Shown: piece by piece, positions 17,461 through 26,088 of the stretch
Layout of the letters: each line of letters opens with the position of its first letter
Numbering within the stretch: position 1 is the stretch's first letter
DNA from: CAXBES01 sp965367015
GTDB lineage: Bacteria; Bacteroidota; Bacteroidia; Flavobacteriales; Flavobacteriaceae
DNA: 64,000 nucleotides
Direction: 5' to 3'
Assembly: GCA_965367015.1 (NCBI GenBank)
Contig: CBDUGY010000002.1
Span: 30,713-94,712, forward strand
Notes under the pieces: generated by a model
What the model saw: the letters and a program-made list of their open reading frames with translations, nothing else
Databases searched by the model: none
What the model was told of the DNA's origin: nothing
Made by a program: the position numbers and the translations under genes

Positions 17461-17796
17461 ATGACAGCTAAATCAACTAACTGGACCAAAACTGAATTGC
17501 AAACGTATATTTTATTACTCTGCGCAAATGCCGACGAAGATGAAAGTGAAGAAGAACTAGCAATGATAAAATCTAAGGTTTCTAAAGACACTTTCGATAA
17601 AATATACAAGCAATTTAGCAAAGATTCCGAAAAGAAAAGACTTAAAAGAGTGGATAGAAATATTCATATGCATATGTACAGTAGTAAAGAGCTCTCCGAT
17701 TTTCGAAGAGAGGTATATGAGATTTTCTTTGCAGACTGTAATTTTACCATGATGGAAAAAAGACTGGATTGGACTTTAGACAATATTTTATATTAA
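17461..17796 (+). CDS. Small helical protein, possibly TerB-like
   Basis: This soluble protein of 111 residues is predicted by eye to be all-helical and highly charged. The segment LLLCANADEDESEEELAMIK near residues 18-37 recalls the acidic motif of TerB-like proteins (ANADGxxxxEE...). Further on a FFADCNFTMMEKR stretch could be a second helix pair of the same type. The resemblance is weak, so I would treat it as hypothetical. It is alone between a terminator upstream and a separate promoter downstream. Confidence 0.6.
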   Translation: MTAKSTNWTKTELQTYILLLCANADEDESEEELAMIKSKVSKDTFDKIYKQFSKDSEKKRLKRVDRNIHMHMYSSKELSDFRREVYEIFFADCNFTMMEKRLDWTLDNILY

Positions 17797-17973
17797 AGCC
17801 AGTTTGAAAAAATTAAAAGACCCGGTAAATTTTCATAATGTATTGCCTTCTATCTATAATTTGGCAGGCTTCAAAATCGCTCTTTTCTATCTGATGAGTT
17901 GAACAAGGGATTGTGGGCACAACCTTGAAATGGTAGTATAAAATTTATCACTAGCATTTGATATCAAGAAAAG

Positions 17974-18001
17974 TTGGTTCAGTCATTAAATCTTATATTT
18001 A
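17974..18001 (+). promoter_or_regulatory. Promoter of the TPR lipoprotein gene (TTG-N17-TATATTTA)
   Basis: TTG at 17974-17976 and TATATTTA at 17994-18001 are separated by 17 bases, a good match to the Bacteroidota -33/-7 promoter. The gene starts 24 bases downstream. Confidence 0.65.
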
Positions 18002-18025
18002 TTCAATATTACTAAACAACTAATT

Positions 18026-19555
18026 ATGTTTTCTTTAAAGAATATTTTCGTCCTTGCTTTATTCATAAGCTTCATTTCATGTAAAGACACTCAGGAGTCC
18101 AAAGACCAATTGGGAACAGTCCGTATCAATGTTACCGGATCAGAAGCAGCGAAGCAACAGTTTGAAAAAGGGCTCTTACTTTTACATTCTTTTGAATACG
18201 AAGATGCCCGGGAGGCATTTCAGAAAGCACAAAAATTAGATCCAGCAATGCCGATGGCTTACTGGGGTGAGGCTATGACACATAACCACAGCCTTTGGTC
18301 GGAACAGGATTTTGAAGAGGCCGATAAGGTACTGGCTAATCTGGATAATATTGATTATCACAGTAGTTGCAGTCAGCTTGAACAAGATTTGATTGCTGCA
18401 ATTCATATATTGTATAAGCCAAAAATGGATAAGCCCGATAGAGATATAGCGTATTCAGATTTTATGGAAAAGCTAGTCGAAAAATATCCAAAAAACCACG
18501 AAGTAGCTGCTTTTTATGCCTTATCCCTGTTGGGTTCTGTGCAAGAGGGACGTGATGACGAAATTTATGGAAAAGGGGCAATAATTGCACAGGGGATCTT
18601 GGAAGAAAATCCGAAACATCCCGGAGCACTGCACTACCTTATTCATTCATACGATGATCCCGGGCACGCAACCCTAGCAATTGATGCAGCCCATGCTTAT
18701 TCTAAAGTTGCTCCCGATGCAAGTCATGCCTTACACATGCCTTCTCATATCTTCGTAGCCATGGGAATGTGGGACAACGTAATAGCATCTAACATTGATT
18801 CGTATCAAGCTAGTCTTGACAGAATGCTTCGAAAGAATCTCGATGGCGACGCCAGAGGGTATCATGCGTTTCATTGGCTGGAATATGGTTATCTCCAAAA
18901 CAATCAAAAAGAAGAAGCTAAGTCTATGGTTCAGGAAATGTTCGAATTCACTAAAGAAAAACCTTCAATACGCACGCGGATTCATATGGTGTTTCTGAAG
19001 GGCACTTATTTGGTAGAAACCAGTGAATGGAATAGTGATATAGCAGAGATTCCTGTGGATATAAGTGACCTAAATATTTCAGTGCGCTCGCAGTATTATT
19101 TTTTGGAAGGGATGAAAGCTTATGCGAATTCGAATGTTAAAAAATTAGACGATGTAATTGGAATGATGGAAAAAGACCTCGACAGAGAAACTTTCGTACT
19201 GGCACAAGGCAGCGCAAATCTATGTTCAAATGTAAGTCGGGAGGAAGCCACACAGAGAGATCTTGTTGAAGGGAAAATTAGAATGAGTCAACTGAAAGGA
19301 TTACTTGCCGATTTGAACTCCGACATAGTTAAGGCTGAAGAGTATTTCCTTACATCTATCGATCTAAATAATAGCATCAGCTATAGTTACGGACCACCGC
19401 ATATTCAGAAGCCCACTCACGAACTATATGCCGATTGGCTCTTGAGCCAAAAGCGGTATAAAGATGCGGAAGCACAGTATGAATTGGCCTTAAAATTAGC
19501 GCCTAAGAGAAATTTGTTGATGCGGGGAATTGAGAATGTGCAACAATACCTTTAA
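18026..19555 (+). CDS. TPR-containing lipoprotein
   Basis: The 509-residue protein begins with a signal peptide with lipobox SFISC (Cys near residue 20), so it should be lipid-anchored. A TPR-like pair near residues 45-85 (FEYEDAREAFQKAQKLDPAMPMAYWGEAM) is followed by further helical repeats and a last TPR near 470-500 (YKDAEAQYELALKLAP). In the middle, HPGALHYLIHSYDDPGHA and ASHALHMPSHIFVAMGMW carry conserved histidines, a pattern I recall from a family of bacterial TPR proteins of unknown function. No catalytic assignment is possible, but the histidine-rich centre hints at metal binding. Confidence 0.75.
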   Translation: MFSLKNIFVLALFISFISCKDTQESKDQLGTVRINVTGSEAAKQQFEKGLLLLHSFEYEDAREAFQKAQKLDPAMPMAYWGEAMTHNHSLWSEQDFEEADKVLANLDNIDYHSSCSQLEQDLIAAIHILYKPKMDKPDRDIAYSDFMEKLVEKYPKNHEVAAFYALSLLGSVQEGRDDEIYGKGAIIAQGILEENPKHPGALHYLIHSYDDPGHATLAIDAAHAYSKVAPDASHALHMPSHIFVAMGMWDNVIASNIDSYQASLDRMLRKNLDGDARGYHAFHWLEYGYLQNNQKEEAKSMVQEMFEFTKEKPSIRTRIHMVFLKGTYLVETSEWNSDIAEIPVDISDLNISVRSQYYFLEGMKAYANSNVKKLDDVIGMMEKDLDRETFVLAQGSANLCSNVSREEATQRDLVEGKIRMSQLKGLLADLNSDIVKAEEYFLTSIDLNNSISYSYGPPHIQKPTHELYADWLLSQKRYKDAEAQYELALKLAPKRNLLMRGIENVQQYL

Positions 19556-19711
19556 AGTTAGATTAGAAAAAAACTAGCAGAGAATTCTAAAGATTTATAT
19601 TTGCCATTATAGCATCCATATTTGAAAAAATCATTTTGAAATTATTTCCAATGAGCACATATCCGGTTTGTTAACCGTAATTATTGAGCAAATGTGTAGT
19701 TGAATCATTAT

Positions 19712-20122
19712 ATGTCCCAAATATTGAAAAAAAACTTTTCCAAATTCCCGGTTTATACACTTCGAGCTTGTGTAGTCCTCATTTTATCTATTTACACAAG
19801 TTGTGACAACAAGAATTCACTTCCCGATCCATTGGAAGCTGGTTGGGACAATCAAAAGGTATGCGAAGTAATACAAGACAATGACAAGTTGAGAGTTTTA
19901 AAATGTACTTTTCCTCCCGGAGTCGGGCATGAACGTCATTATCACAAAGCACATTTCGGTTATACTATTACAGGAGGTAAATTTCGAATAACAGATACAA
20001 CAGGTACGCGGGAAGTCGACATTCCTGACGGATACGATTTTTCGAACGACTTTATCGAATGGCACGAAGTACTCAATATTGGAGAAACTACAGCCATATT
20101 CCTGATAATAGAACCTCAATAA
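19712..20122 (+). CDS. Cupin-domain lipoprotein
   Basis: This is a secreted protein of 136 residues with a hydrophobic leader and a possible lipobox IYTSC. The mature part is a single cupin. HERHYHKAHFGYTITGGKFRI provides the His-rich first motif and WHEVLNIGETTAIFLIIE the second. I use the ATG at 19712 and not the TTG four codons upstream. Substrate unknown. The next gene follows after about 90 bases with its own promoter-like sequence, so co-transcription is uncertain. Confidence 0.75.
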   Translation: MSQILKKNFSKFPVYTLRACVVLILSIYTSCDNKNSLPDPLEAGWDNQKVCEVIQDNDKLRVLKCTFPPGVGHERHYHKAHFGYTITGGKFRITDTTGTREVDIPDGYDFSNDFIEWHEVLNIGETTAIFLIIEPQ

Positions 20123-20215
20123 GAACTTTCTTGTTACTTGTCGACCAAGTTTTACTGATTTGAAAAGTCGCCAAAGCTACTTTTTTTGTAACTTTTGAGT
20201 ACCAAAAAAAGAGCT

Positions 20216-20674
20216 ATGAATATTTCGAAGCGACTGGAGAACGCAATTAATAAACTTTACATTGCGTTTCACAACAACTCCTTACACCCAGAATATTGCC
20301 ACTCATGCGCTGTTGGGAATATTTGCGATAATATCGATTCCTGGCAACATCTAACCAATTATCATGGTTCTCTACAACTAAACTATGTTGGGATAGTCAA
20401 CGAAAAATTTGGTAGACGAATCAACGGCTACTCACCTATGGAACTATTGCAGATTGAAGCGACTTTTTTGAATGCCTGTGGTTACGAACTTCCTCTTAAA
20501 CGTGGTTCAAAAAGGCCAGACAATCCGCAGGATAAAGAATTGCTTTTTAACGGACTCTCGGCGGTGGTGGCACTTCTTTGTAAGTTCGACGGAAGAGAGA
20601 ATATAATGGATTGTTCAAAATTGTTCAATTACATGAATACTTCGTCTAAATTACGATCCATTGAGAATATTTAA
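20216..20674 (+). CDS. CxxC protein often labelled NADH-quinone reductase subunit F-like (name unsupported)
   Basis: This is a soluble protein of 152 residues. It has a CHSCAVGNICDN motif near residues 29-40, that is CxxC followed by another Cys, plus additional cysteines near residues 89, 122 and 134. The same family is often annotated in flavobacteria as Na+-translocating NADH-quinone reductase subunit F, but it has none of the ferredoxin or FAD domains of NqrF, so that name should not be used. The cysteines suggest metal or redox function. The ATG at 20216 follows a TAACTTTT promoter-like box. The stop overlaps the metallohydrolase gene by 14 bases. Confidence 0.7.
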   Translation: MNISKRLENAINKLYIAFHNNSLHPEYCHSCAVGNICDNIDSWQHLTNYHGSLQLNYVGIVNEKFGRRINGYSPMELLQIEATFLNACGYELPLKRGSKRPDNPQDKELLFNGLSAVVALLCKFDGRENIMDCSKLFNYMNTSSKLRSIENI

Positions 20675-21671
20675 ATATTTCAATACAAATTATCTTTCAC
20701 CGATCGTATTCGGAAGCCTTCTGCTTGCAATAGTGTCATCTTGCTCAAATAATAACAGTGAGAAGAAAGTCCAGATAAGTGTCTTATCTAAAACGATTAC
20801 TCCGGTTACTTCTACGTCATTAGTAATTTTAGGAACTATCCAAGATGCCGGATCGCCACACATAGCTTGTGACAAAGATTGTTGCAACAAATTATTCGAC
20901 AATCCCAATGTACGTCGAAGAGTGGTTTCACTGGCATTAATAGATGCTGAAAACAATAAAACATATCTTTTTGAAGCTACACCCGACATTGGTACCCAGC
21001 TAAAAAAATTAAAACGATTTGCCGGTTCCGAAACTGAGCTCCCCGATGGTATTTTTGTTACACATGCACATATTGGACATTATTCCGGACTAATGTACTT
21101 AGGTAAGGAAGCAACAAATGCCTCAGAAATACCTGTATATGCTATGCCCCGCATGAAAGAGTTCCTGGAAAACAACGGACCTTGGAGTCAATTGGTAAAT
21201 AATAGTAATATTGCTATATCACAATTACAGAATAAGAATACTCTTCAGTTAACATCGAATTTGAAAGTGACTCCCTTCATCGTTCCACATCGTGACGAAT
21301 TTTCAGAAACAGTAGGTTACAGAATAGAGGGGCCTAGTAAATCTGTCTTGTTTATTCCAGATATTGATAAATGGTCGGAATGGGAAGAAAATGTTTCCGA
21401 AGCAATTAAAAATGTAGATTATGCTTTCATTGATGCTACTTTTTACGACGGAAACGAAATAAATACCCGCGATATTTCAGAAATACCTCATCCTTTTATT
21501 ATAGAAAGTATGGCCTTGTTCGAATCACTCCCTTCCGTAGAAAAAGAAAAAATTTATTTTATTCATTTTAACCATACTAATCCGGTAATCAACCCGTCGA
21601 GCGTTGCCTCAGAAAAAGTTCTGCAAAACGGGTTTAAGATCGCGAACATTAATGATGTAATTAAATTATAA
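20661..21671 (+). CDS. PqqB-like metallo-beta-lactamase-fold lipoprotein
   Basis: The protein has 336 residues. A hydrophobic leader with lipobox AIVSSC precedes an MBL-fold domain that resembles PqqB (GTIQDAGSPHIAC with CDKDCC near the start). The metal motif reads THAHIGHYSGL, where the usual HxHxDH has Gly in place of Asp; later metal ligands appear in VPHRDE, IPDIDKW and HFNHTNP. PqqB itself also departs from the standard motif. No other pqq genes are present, so a role in PQQ synthesis is unlikely. The start is TTG inside the preceding gene, so translation is probably coupled. Confidence 0.75.
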   Translation: MRIFKYFNTNYLSPIVFGSLLLAIVSSCSNNNSEKKVQISVLSKTITPVTSTSLVILGTIQDAGSPHIACDKDCCNKLFDNPNVRRRVVSLALIDAENNKTYLFEATPDIGTQLKKLKRFAGSETELPDGIFVTHAHIGHYSGLMYLGKEATNASEIPVYAMPRMKEFLENNGPWSQLVNNSNIAISQLQNKNTLQLTSNLKVTPFIVPHRDEFSETVGYRIEGPSKSVLFIPDIDKWSEWEENVSEAIKNVDYAFIDATFYDGNEINTRDISEIPHPFIIESMALFESLPSVEKEKIYFIHFNHTNPVINPSSVASEKVLQNGFKIANINDVIKL

Positions 21672-21710
21672 GATTCCGACTTAAAAGATTACAACTCTAA
21701 AATAGAAACT

Positions 21711-22418
21711 ATGAAACCAGATTTCTCGAACTTAAAAGCACTTTACATCAATTGTACACTTAAAAAATCTCCACAAATGAGTCATACTCAGGCTTTGATG
21801 GATGTTTCCATTAAAATCATGAGATCCGAAGGCGTCACCGTAGAGTACCTGAGATGGGCAAATCACGACGTGGCATTTGGTGTTTATCACGACATGACAG
21901 AGCATGGCGCAGACACAGACGAATGGCCCCAGCTTTGGAAAAAAGTCAAGGACGCAGATATTCTAATAATCGGAACACCAATTTGGTTGGGTGAAAAATC
22001 TTCACTGGCTACACAACTTATCGAGCGTTTGTATGGTGAGAGTGGAAGGCGAAATGAAAAAGGGCAATATTATTTCTACGGAAAAGTTGGCGGATGTATC
22101 ATTACCGGTAATGAAGATGGAATAAAACACGTCGCTATGAGTACTCTATACGCCCTTCAACACATAGGATACAGCATTCCGCCTCAGGCAGATTGTGGGT
22201 GGATTGGAGAAGCGGGACCCGGACCAAGTTATAACGATGAGGAAAGTGGGGCAAAAAATAATGATTTCACTAATCGCAACACTACATTTATGACCTACAA
22301 TTTGCTACATTTAGCAAAAATACTTAAAGATCAAAGCGGTTATCCATCTTACGGAAATTCGAGAGCAGAATGGGACGATGGCACACGCTGGAACTTTGAA
22401 AATCCGGAATATCGATAG
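21711..22418 (+). CDS. NADPH-dependent FMN reductase / flavodoxin-fold oxidoreductase
   Basis: The protein has 235 residues with a flavodoxin-like fold. ALYINCTLKKSPQMSHTQALMD is the phosphate-binding first loop, DILIIGTPIWLGEKSS the second FMN loop and KVGGCIITGNEDGIKHV the third. This is the pattern of the FMN_red family, which includes NADPH-quinone and NADPH-FMN reductases. It has a cytoplasmic location and no signal peptide. It sits 39 bases after the metallohydrolase gene and 27 before the DUF1206 gene, suggesting a small redox-related transcription unit, though function is not defined. Confidence 0.85.
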   Translation: MKPDFSNLKALYINCTLKKSPQMSHTQALMDVSIKIMRSEGVTVEYLRWANHDVAFGVYHDMTEHGADTDEWPQLWKKVKDADILIIGTPIWLGEKSSLATQLIERLYGESGRRNEKGQYYFYGKVGGCIITGNEDGIKHVAMSTLYALQHIGYSIPPQADCGWIGEAGPGPSYNDEESGAKNNDFTNRNTTFMTYNLLHLAKILKDQSGYPSYGNSRAEWDDGTRWNFENPEYR

Positions 22419-22445
22419 TTTAAATATCAAGTTGAAATTATTTGA

Positions 22446-23222
22446 ATGAAAAAGAAGAAAGACCATTTTGCAAGTTTTGGTGTCGCCACAAAAGGTATTT
22501 TATATTTATTAATAGGAATACTTACCGCAATGTCAGCCTTCGGCCTTGGTGGGAGAATGGCCGGTAGTCGGAATGCGATAGAATTTATCTCAGAACAAAT
22601 TTTCGGAAAAATTCTACTTATTGGAATTTGTATCGGTCTTAGCGGATACGTATTTTGGCGCCTCTATCAAATTTTTCAATCGGATGAATCCTCAACGAAA
22701 AAGGCAAAAAAGATTGTAAAAAAAGTTGCCTATTTTTTTAGTGCATTGTTTTACTCTTTTCTCATCTATATTGCTGTGAGCATCCTAACCGGAGCCATGG
22801 ACGATAGCAAGACCGGAAGTGATTTATTTGCTACAATATTTACTTCGGAAGCCGGGCAAGTGATTGCCATTATAGTTGGTATTGTTCTTTTAGGAAAAGG
22901 ATTGTATGAATTCTATCACGCATATAAGGGAAAATTCAAGGAGGAAGTAGAAGCTTCCGAATTACCTAACATATCCAAAAAATGGCTCATACGAGCTGGA
23001 AATATAGGTATCATTTCGAGAGGGGTGGTAAGTTGTATTATGGCTTACCTATTCTTAAAAGCCTCTTTTACCGGCCAAATTGAGCAGATAGGCAAAAAAG
23101 ATGCGTTTACCTATATACAGGATGAGTTTGGACTGTTCCTATTGGGGGCAATAGCGCTCGGTTTGGCACTATATGGAGTCTTTATGATTATTCGTTCGCT
23201 GTATGGAAAGAATTTTGTTTAG
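22446..23222 (+). CDS. DUF1206 family membrane protein
   Basis: This is an inner-membrane protein of 258 residues with six predicted helices arranged as three two-helix repeats. Each repeat starts with a short GVATKGILYL, VKKVAYFFSALFYS or RAGNIGIISRGV segment, which is the hallmark of DUF1206. The family is common in actinobacteria and bacteroidetes and has no known function. It has a charged KKKKDHF start and no signal peptide. It is the last gene of a plus-strand run beginning with the CxxC protein. Confidence 0.88.
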   Translation: MKKKKDHFASFGVATKGILYLLIGILTAMSAFGLGGRMAGSRNAIEFISEQIFGKILLIGICIGLSGYVFWRLYQIFQSDESSTKKAKKIVKKVAYFFSALFYSFLIYIAVSILTGAMDDSKTGSDLFATIFTSEAGQVIAIIVGIVLLGKGLYEFYHAYKGKFKEEVEASELPNISKKWLIRAGNIGIISRGVVSCIMAYLFLKASFTGQIEQIGKKDAFTYIQDEFGLFLLGAIALGLALYGVFMIIRSLYGKNFV

Positions 23223-23484
23223 CTAAAATTTACTGTGTGTTAGTACCGTTGATGACATTACGGAAAGCATTAATCTTTAAAGTATTGCCAACATTAAGTT
23301 GAGAAAAATTTCTCTCTCTAAGTCCTGAGGGTATTTCTCAGAATTAAATCTTACCGTTGTGCTAACCACCACAAATAATAATAAACGAATTACACATGAT
23401 TATTCAGATGAATTATTGAAAAAATAAATAATTTCTGCTCTGCGAAAAAACAAATATATATCACCACATCTTAAATAGCTTTCA

Positions 23485-23515
23485 CTGTTTTTTTAGTAGT
23501 TTAGTAAAAAAACAG
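23485..23515 (+). repeat. Perfect 11-bp inverted repeat around a -7-like box before the yitT gene
   Basis: CTGTTTTTTTA at 23485-23495 and TAAAAAAACAG at 23505-23515 form a perfect inverted repeat with a 9-base loop. The loop contains TAGTTTAG (23497-23504), one mismatch from TAnnTTTG. The repeat ends one base before the ATG. It may be an operator or a leader hairpin. The rest of the 294-bp gap upstream holds only weak hairpins. Confidence 0.5.
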
Positions 23516-23516
23516 A

Positions 23517-24482
23517 ATGAACGGTATCTTTCAATTTATAGTTACCCAGGCTACGAAAAATAAATTCAGAAACAAGAAGTTTCCGGTACCCAAAAAACAA
23601 TTTGACAAAACGTTTAAGGAGACTTTAGTTGAATTTAAACATTTAATTAGAGAGAGCTCTCTCATACTTGTGGGTGTTGGTTGTGCCTGCATTGGTTTGA
23701 GAGGTTTTCTGCTTCCAAATGCTTTTATTGATGGAGGTGTTACCGGAATTTCATTAATTCTCACTGAAATTACCGGTCTGTCGCTGGCAATTTTTTTAGT
23801 ACTTATCAATATTCCATTTATTGCACTTGGATATAATACAATAGGAAAGCAATTTGCAATTCGGAGTTTGTTAGCAATTATAATCTTAGCAGTCTCAGTT
23901 CACTTCATTGAACTTCCCATAATCACAGATGATTCTCTATTAATTGCTGTCTTTGGCGGATTTTTTTTAGGTGCGGGTATCGGACTGTCAATTCGAGGCG
24001 GTGCGGTAATTGATGGCACAGAAGTATTGGCGATCTATATCAGTAAAAAAGCACATGTAACCATTGGTGACGTAATCTTACTCTTTAATGTCATAATTTT
24101 CGGCGTAGCTGCCTATATATTCTCTGTCGAGACCGCTTTGTACGCTATGTTAACGTATTTATCAGCATCTAAGACAGTTGATTTTGTGGTATCTGGAATT
24201 GAAGAATATGTGGGAGTAACTATTATTTCAGATTTCAGTGAAGAAATACGGCTCGCAGTCATCGAAAAAATGGGAAGAGGTTGTACTATTTATAATGGTA
24301 AAAGGGGGTTCGGAAAACGAGGCGACAGATTGAAAGATACAGATATAATTTATACATTAATAACACGTTTGGAGCTGGCTAGGCTTCAAACAGAAGTGGA
24401 TAAAATCGATAAAAATGCTTTTGTAATAATGCAAAGTATAAAAGATGCAAAGGGTGGAATGATAAAAAAACGCCCTTTGTAG
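23517..24482 (+). CDS. YitT family membrane protein (DUF161 + DUF2179)
   Basis: The protein has 321 residues: a cytosolic N-terminal extension of about 40 residues, then five to six membrane helices with ACIGLRGFLLPNAFIDGGVTGISL (the YitT signature), and a C-terminal soluble DUF2179 domain of about 80 residues (RGCTIYNGKRGFGKRGD... through FVIMQSIKDAKGG). The family is widespread and its transport substrate is unknown. The start ATG is immediately preceded by an AT-rich hairpin that may affect expression. The N-terminal extension is longer than in Bacillus YitT. No operon partner is clear. Confidence 0.9.
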   Translation: MNGIFQFIVTQATKNKFRNKKFPVPKKQFDKTFKETLVEFKHLIRESSLILVGVGCACIGLRGFLLPNAFIDGGVTGISLILTEITGLSLAIFLVLINIPFIALGYNTIGKQFAIRSLLAIIILAVSVHFIELPIITDDSLLIAVFGGFFLGAGIGLSIRGGAVIDGTEVLAIYISKKAHVTIGDVILLFNVIIFGVAAYIFSVETALYAMLTYLSASKTVDFVVSGIEEYVGVTIISDFSEEIRLAVIEKMGRGCTIYNGKRGFGKRGDRLKDTDIIYTLITRLELARLQTEVDKIDKNAFVIMQSIKDAKGGMIKKRPL

Positions 24483-24560
24483 TAAATTCTTTTGATGACA
24501 TATTGAAATAGTTACGATGTTTATTAAATAATTCGTCTCAACATTCTAAAGACATGCATC

Positions 24561-25304
24561 ATGAATACTATTCAAATCATTATTGATAAAATTTTCTCCA
24601 CAGAAGAAGCTATCGACCCCAAAAAACTGGAAGCAGAGAATCTTCCAGCCGAGACAATTGAAAAAATTGTACTCTTGCAGCAACTCCAGGTTGACTATGC
24701 CAATGCAGAGGCTAAATTAGCAGGTCACCAAAGAAAATCTGCTGTAGATACCTTCGTCCTTATAGAACGCTTAAAAGAGTCCCTTATAAAGACCCTTGTT
24801 GAAAGTAGTAGCGTACAAGGTATCATAAAATGGATGTTCTCACTTACCTTTTTACTGGGTTTTATATTAATTGGGTTTGCCATCTATTTTGGTTATATCG
24901 GAGAGGAATTTTTAGCAACTGCCTTCGGAGGTTTCGGAATGCTTAGTATAGTAACCCTATTATTAAAAGATCCACCATTAAAAATGCAGGATAGTAGATC
25001 TAATTACGCCCAATTAACAATAGGGATGTTGGCCTGGTTAAACGATCTAATTGATAAAAGTGCTATGTCTGTTCAAAATCAAGTAATCAATCAAAAAGTT
25101 CAAAATACACAGGGACTTCGCCTCGAAGATATAAGATCGGTTCATAATGAATGTATCCAGAATTATTTGAACCTATCAAATGCTCAGATTGAAAATACAG
25201 TCAAACTCCTACATTTAATAGATGATGTGGCAGAACCCGGTAGTAAAAGGAGCATTAATCTGGAGGAAAAGATTATGGCAAAAAAGAATCTGACTTCAGA
25301 ATGA
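24561..25304 (+). CDS. Two-helix membrane protein, possibly TRADD-N-associated type
   Basis: The protein has 247 residues. Residues 1-85 are soluble and helical, two closely spaced transmembrane helices lie at about 91-112 and 117-135, and a helical cytosolic part follows. This layout resembles the two-transmembrane module described next to TRADD-N-type domains in cyanobacterial conflict systems, but I rely on memory and am not certain. No NTPase or effector domain is visible. The stop codon lies 5 bases from the end of the convergent DUF5995 gene. Confidence 0.5.
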   Translation: MNTIQIIIDKIFSTEEAIDPKKLEAENLPAETIEKIVLLQQLQVDYANAEAKLAGHQRKSAVDTFVLIERLKESLIKTLVESSSVQGIIKWMFSLTFLLGFILIGFAIYFGYIGEEFLATAFGGFGMLSIVTLLLKDPPLKMQDSRSNYAQLTIGMLAWLNDLIDKSAMSVQNQVINQKVQNTQGLRLEDIRSVHNECIQNYLNLSNAQIENTVKLLHLIDDVAEPGSKRSINLEEKIMAKKNLTSE

Positions 25305-25309
25305 TAATA

Positions 25310-26062
25310 TCAGCCTTCGTTTAAAACAGAAATTACTCGATGAGTATCTTTTGTTTCAAAAAAACGAATAATCTTAATTGTAAATCGAAGTAATCGACTG
25401 TTTGAGGTAATTAATTTGGTCGCCAACTCAGCTATAACATGATCTCTCCTCTTTACCTCATCCAATTTATTAGGCGAAATATGATACTGATTTGCGAATA
25501 ACCATGCGCCATCTCTAGCAATATTGATACTAAAGCTTACAACCTTGTCCTCTCTCCCTTTTCCTATTGTCTCGAGCAGATAAAAAAGTGGAGAGACTCT
25601 ACCAATTCGATCCTGAACTTCGTTAATCATACTGCCTAATATCTCGTTGATTTTGTTAAAATCATTTTCAAAATCGAATAAACTCCCCTCCTCACCAACA
25701 GTTTCAGCTACCGCAATTCCGAGATCCAAATTAATATGTGCGTTTATCCCTAATAGTAGATGTTGCATGATTAAAAGATTATTTTGTTTTGTAGCGTCAA
25801 AGGCTTTTTGCCAACTTTGAGACGGTTGCCTTCCATCTTGCAATTCTCGATAGGCCAGTATATATCTATTTGCAAACAACACGTCAAGTTTTTCCATACG
25901 TTGGTTGTTCTCAAATTCGTTATTAATAATTCCAAATTTGATGCGCTCGGTCACTTGTTTATACAGCACAGGAAAGAAAGCCATTGATGATCCCTTAATC
26001 GATTCAGAGCTTATTATCTCATTTAGTTGTTCGATGACCTCGTCAATGGTTGTTGCTGTCAT
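25310..26062 (-). CDS. DUF5995 family protein
   Basis: This soluble protein of 250 residues is all-helical by appearance. The segments MAFFPVLYKQVTERIKFGI, LLLGINAHINLDLGIAVAE and ARDGAWLFANQ with conserved His and Asp residues match DUF5995 as I know it. The HINLDLG motif and the later His residues could bind a metal, but no reaction is known. It is the last gene of the minus-strand run that begins with the acetyltransferase, 26 bases after the acyltransferase fusion, so it is probably co-transcribed with it. Confidence 0.8.
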   Translation of the reverse strand: MTATTIDEVIEQLNEIISSESIKGSSMAFFPVLYKQVTERIKFGIINNEFENNQRMEKLDVLFANRYILAYRELQDGRQPSQSWQKAFDATKQNNLLIMQHLLLGINAHINLDLGIAVAETVGEEGSLFDFENDFNKINEILGSMINEVQDRIGRVSPLFYLLETIGKGREDKVVSFSINIARDGAWLFANQYHISPNKLDEVKRRDHVIAELATKLITSNSRLLRFTIKIIRFFETKDTHRVISVLNEG

Positions 26063-26088
26063 TTATTAAAGAAAATTATATAAAGCTA

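Noticed and set aside
20216..20674. Name Na+-translocating NADH-quinone reductase subunit F
   Set aside because: The protein has neither a ferredoxin domain nor FAD/NAD domains, and its length is far too short.
20661..21671. PQQ biosynthesis protein PqqB
   Set aside because: The protein is an exported lipoprotein and no pqqA, C, D or E gene is near, so only fold similarity is claimed.
23302..23341. Small hairpins (GAGAAA/TTTCTC and CTGAG/CTCAG) before yitT
   Set aside because: Stems are only five or six bases and lack a T-run, so they are not called as terminators or riboswitches.
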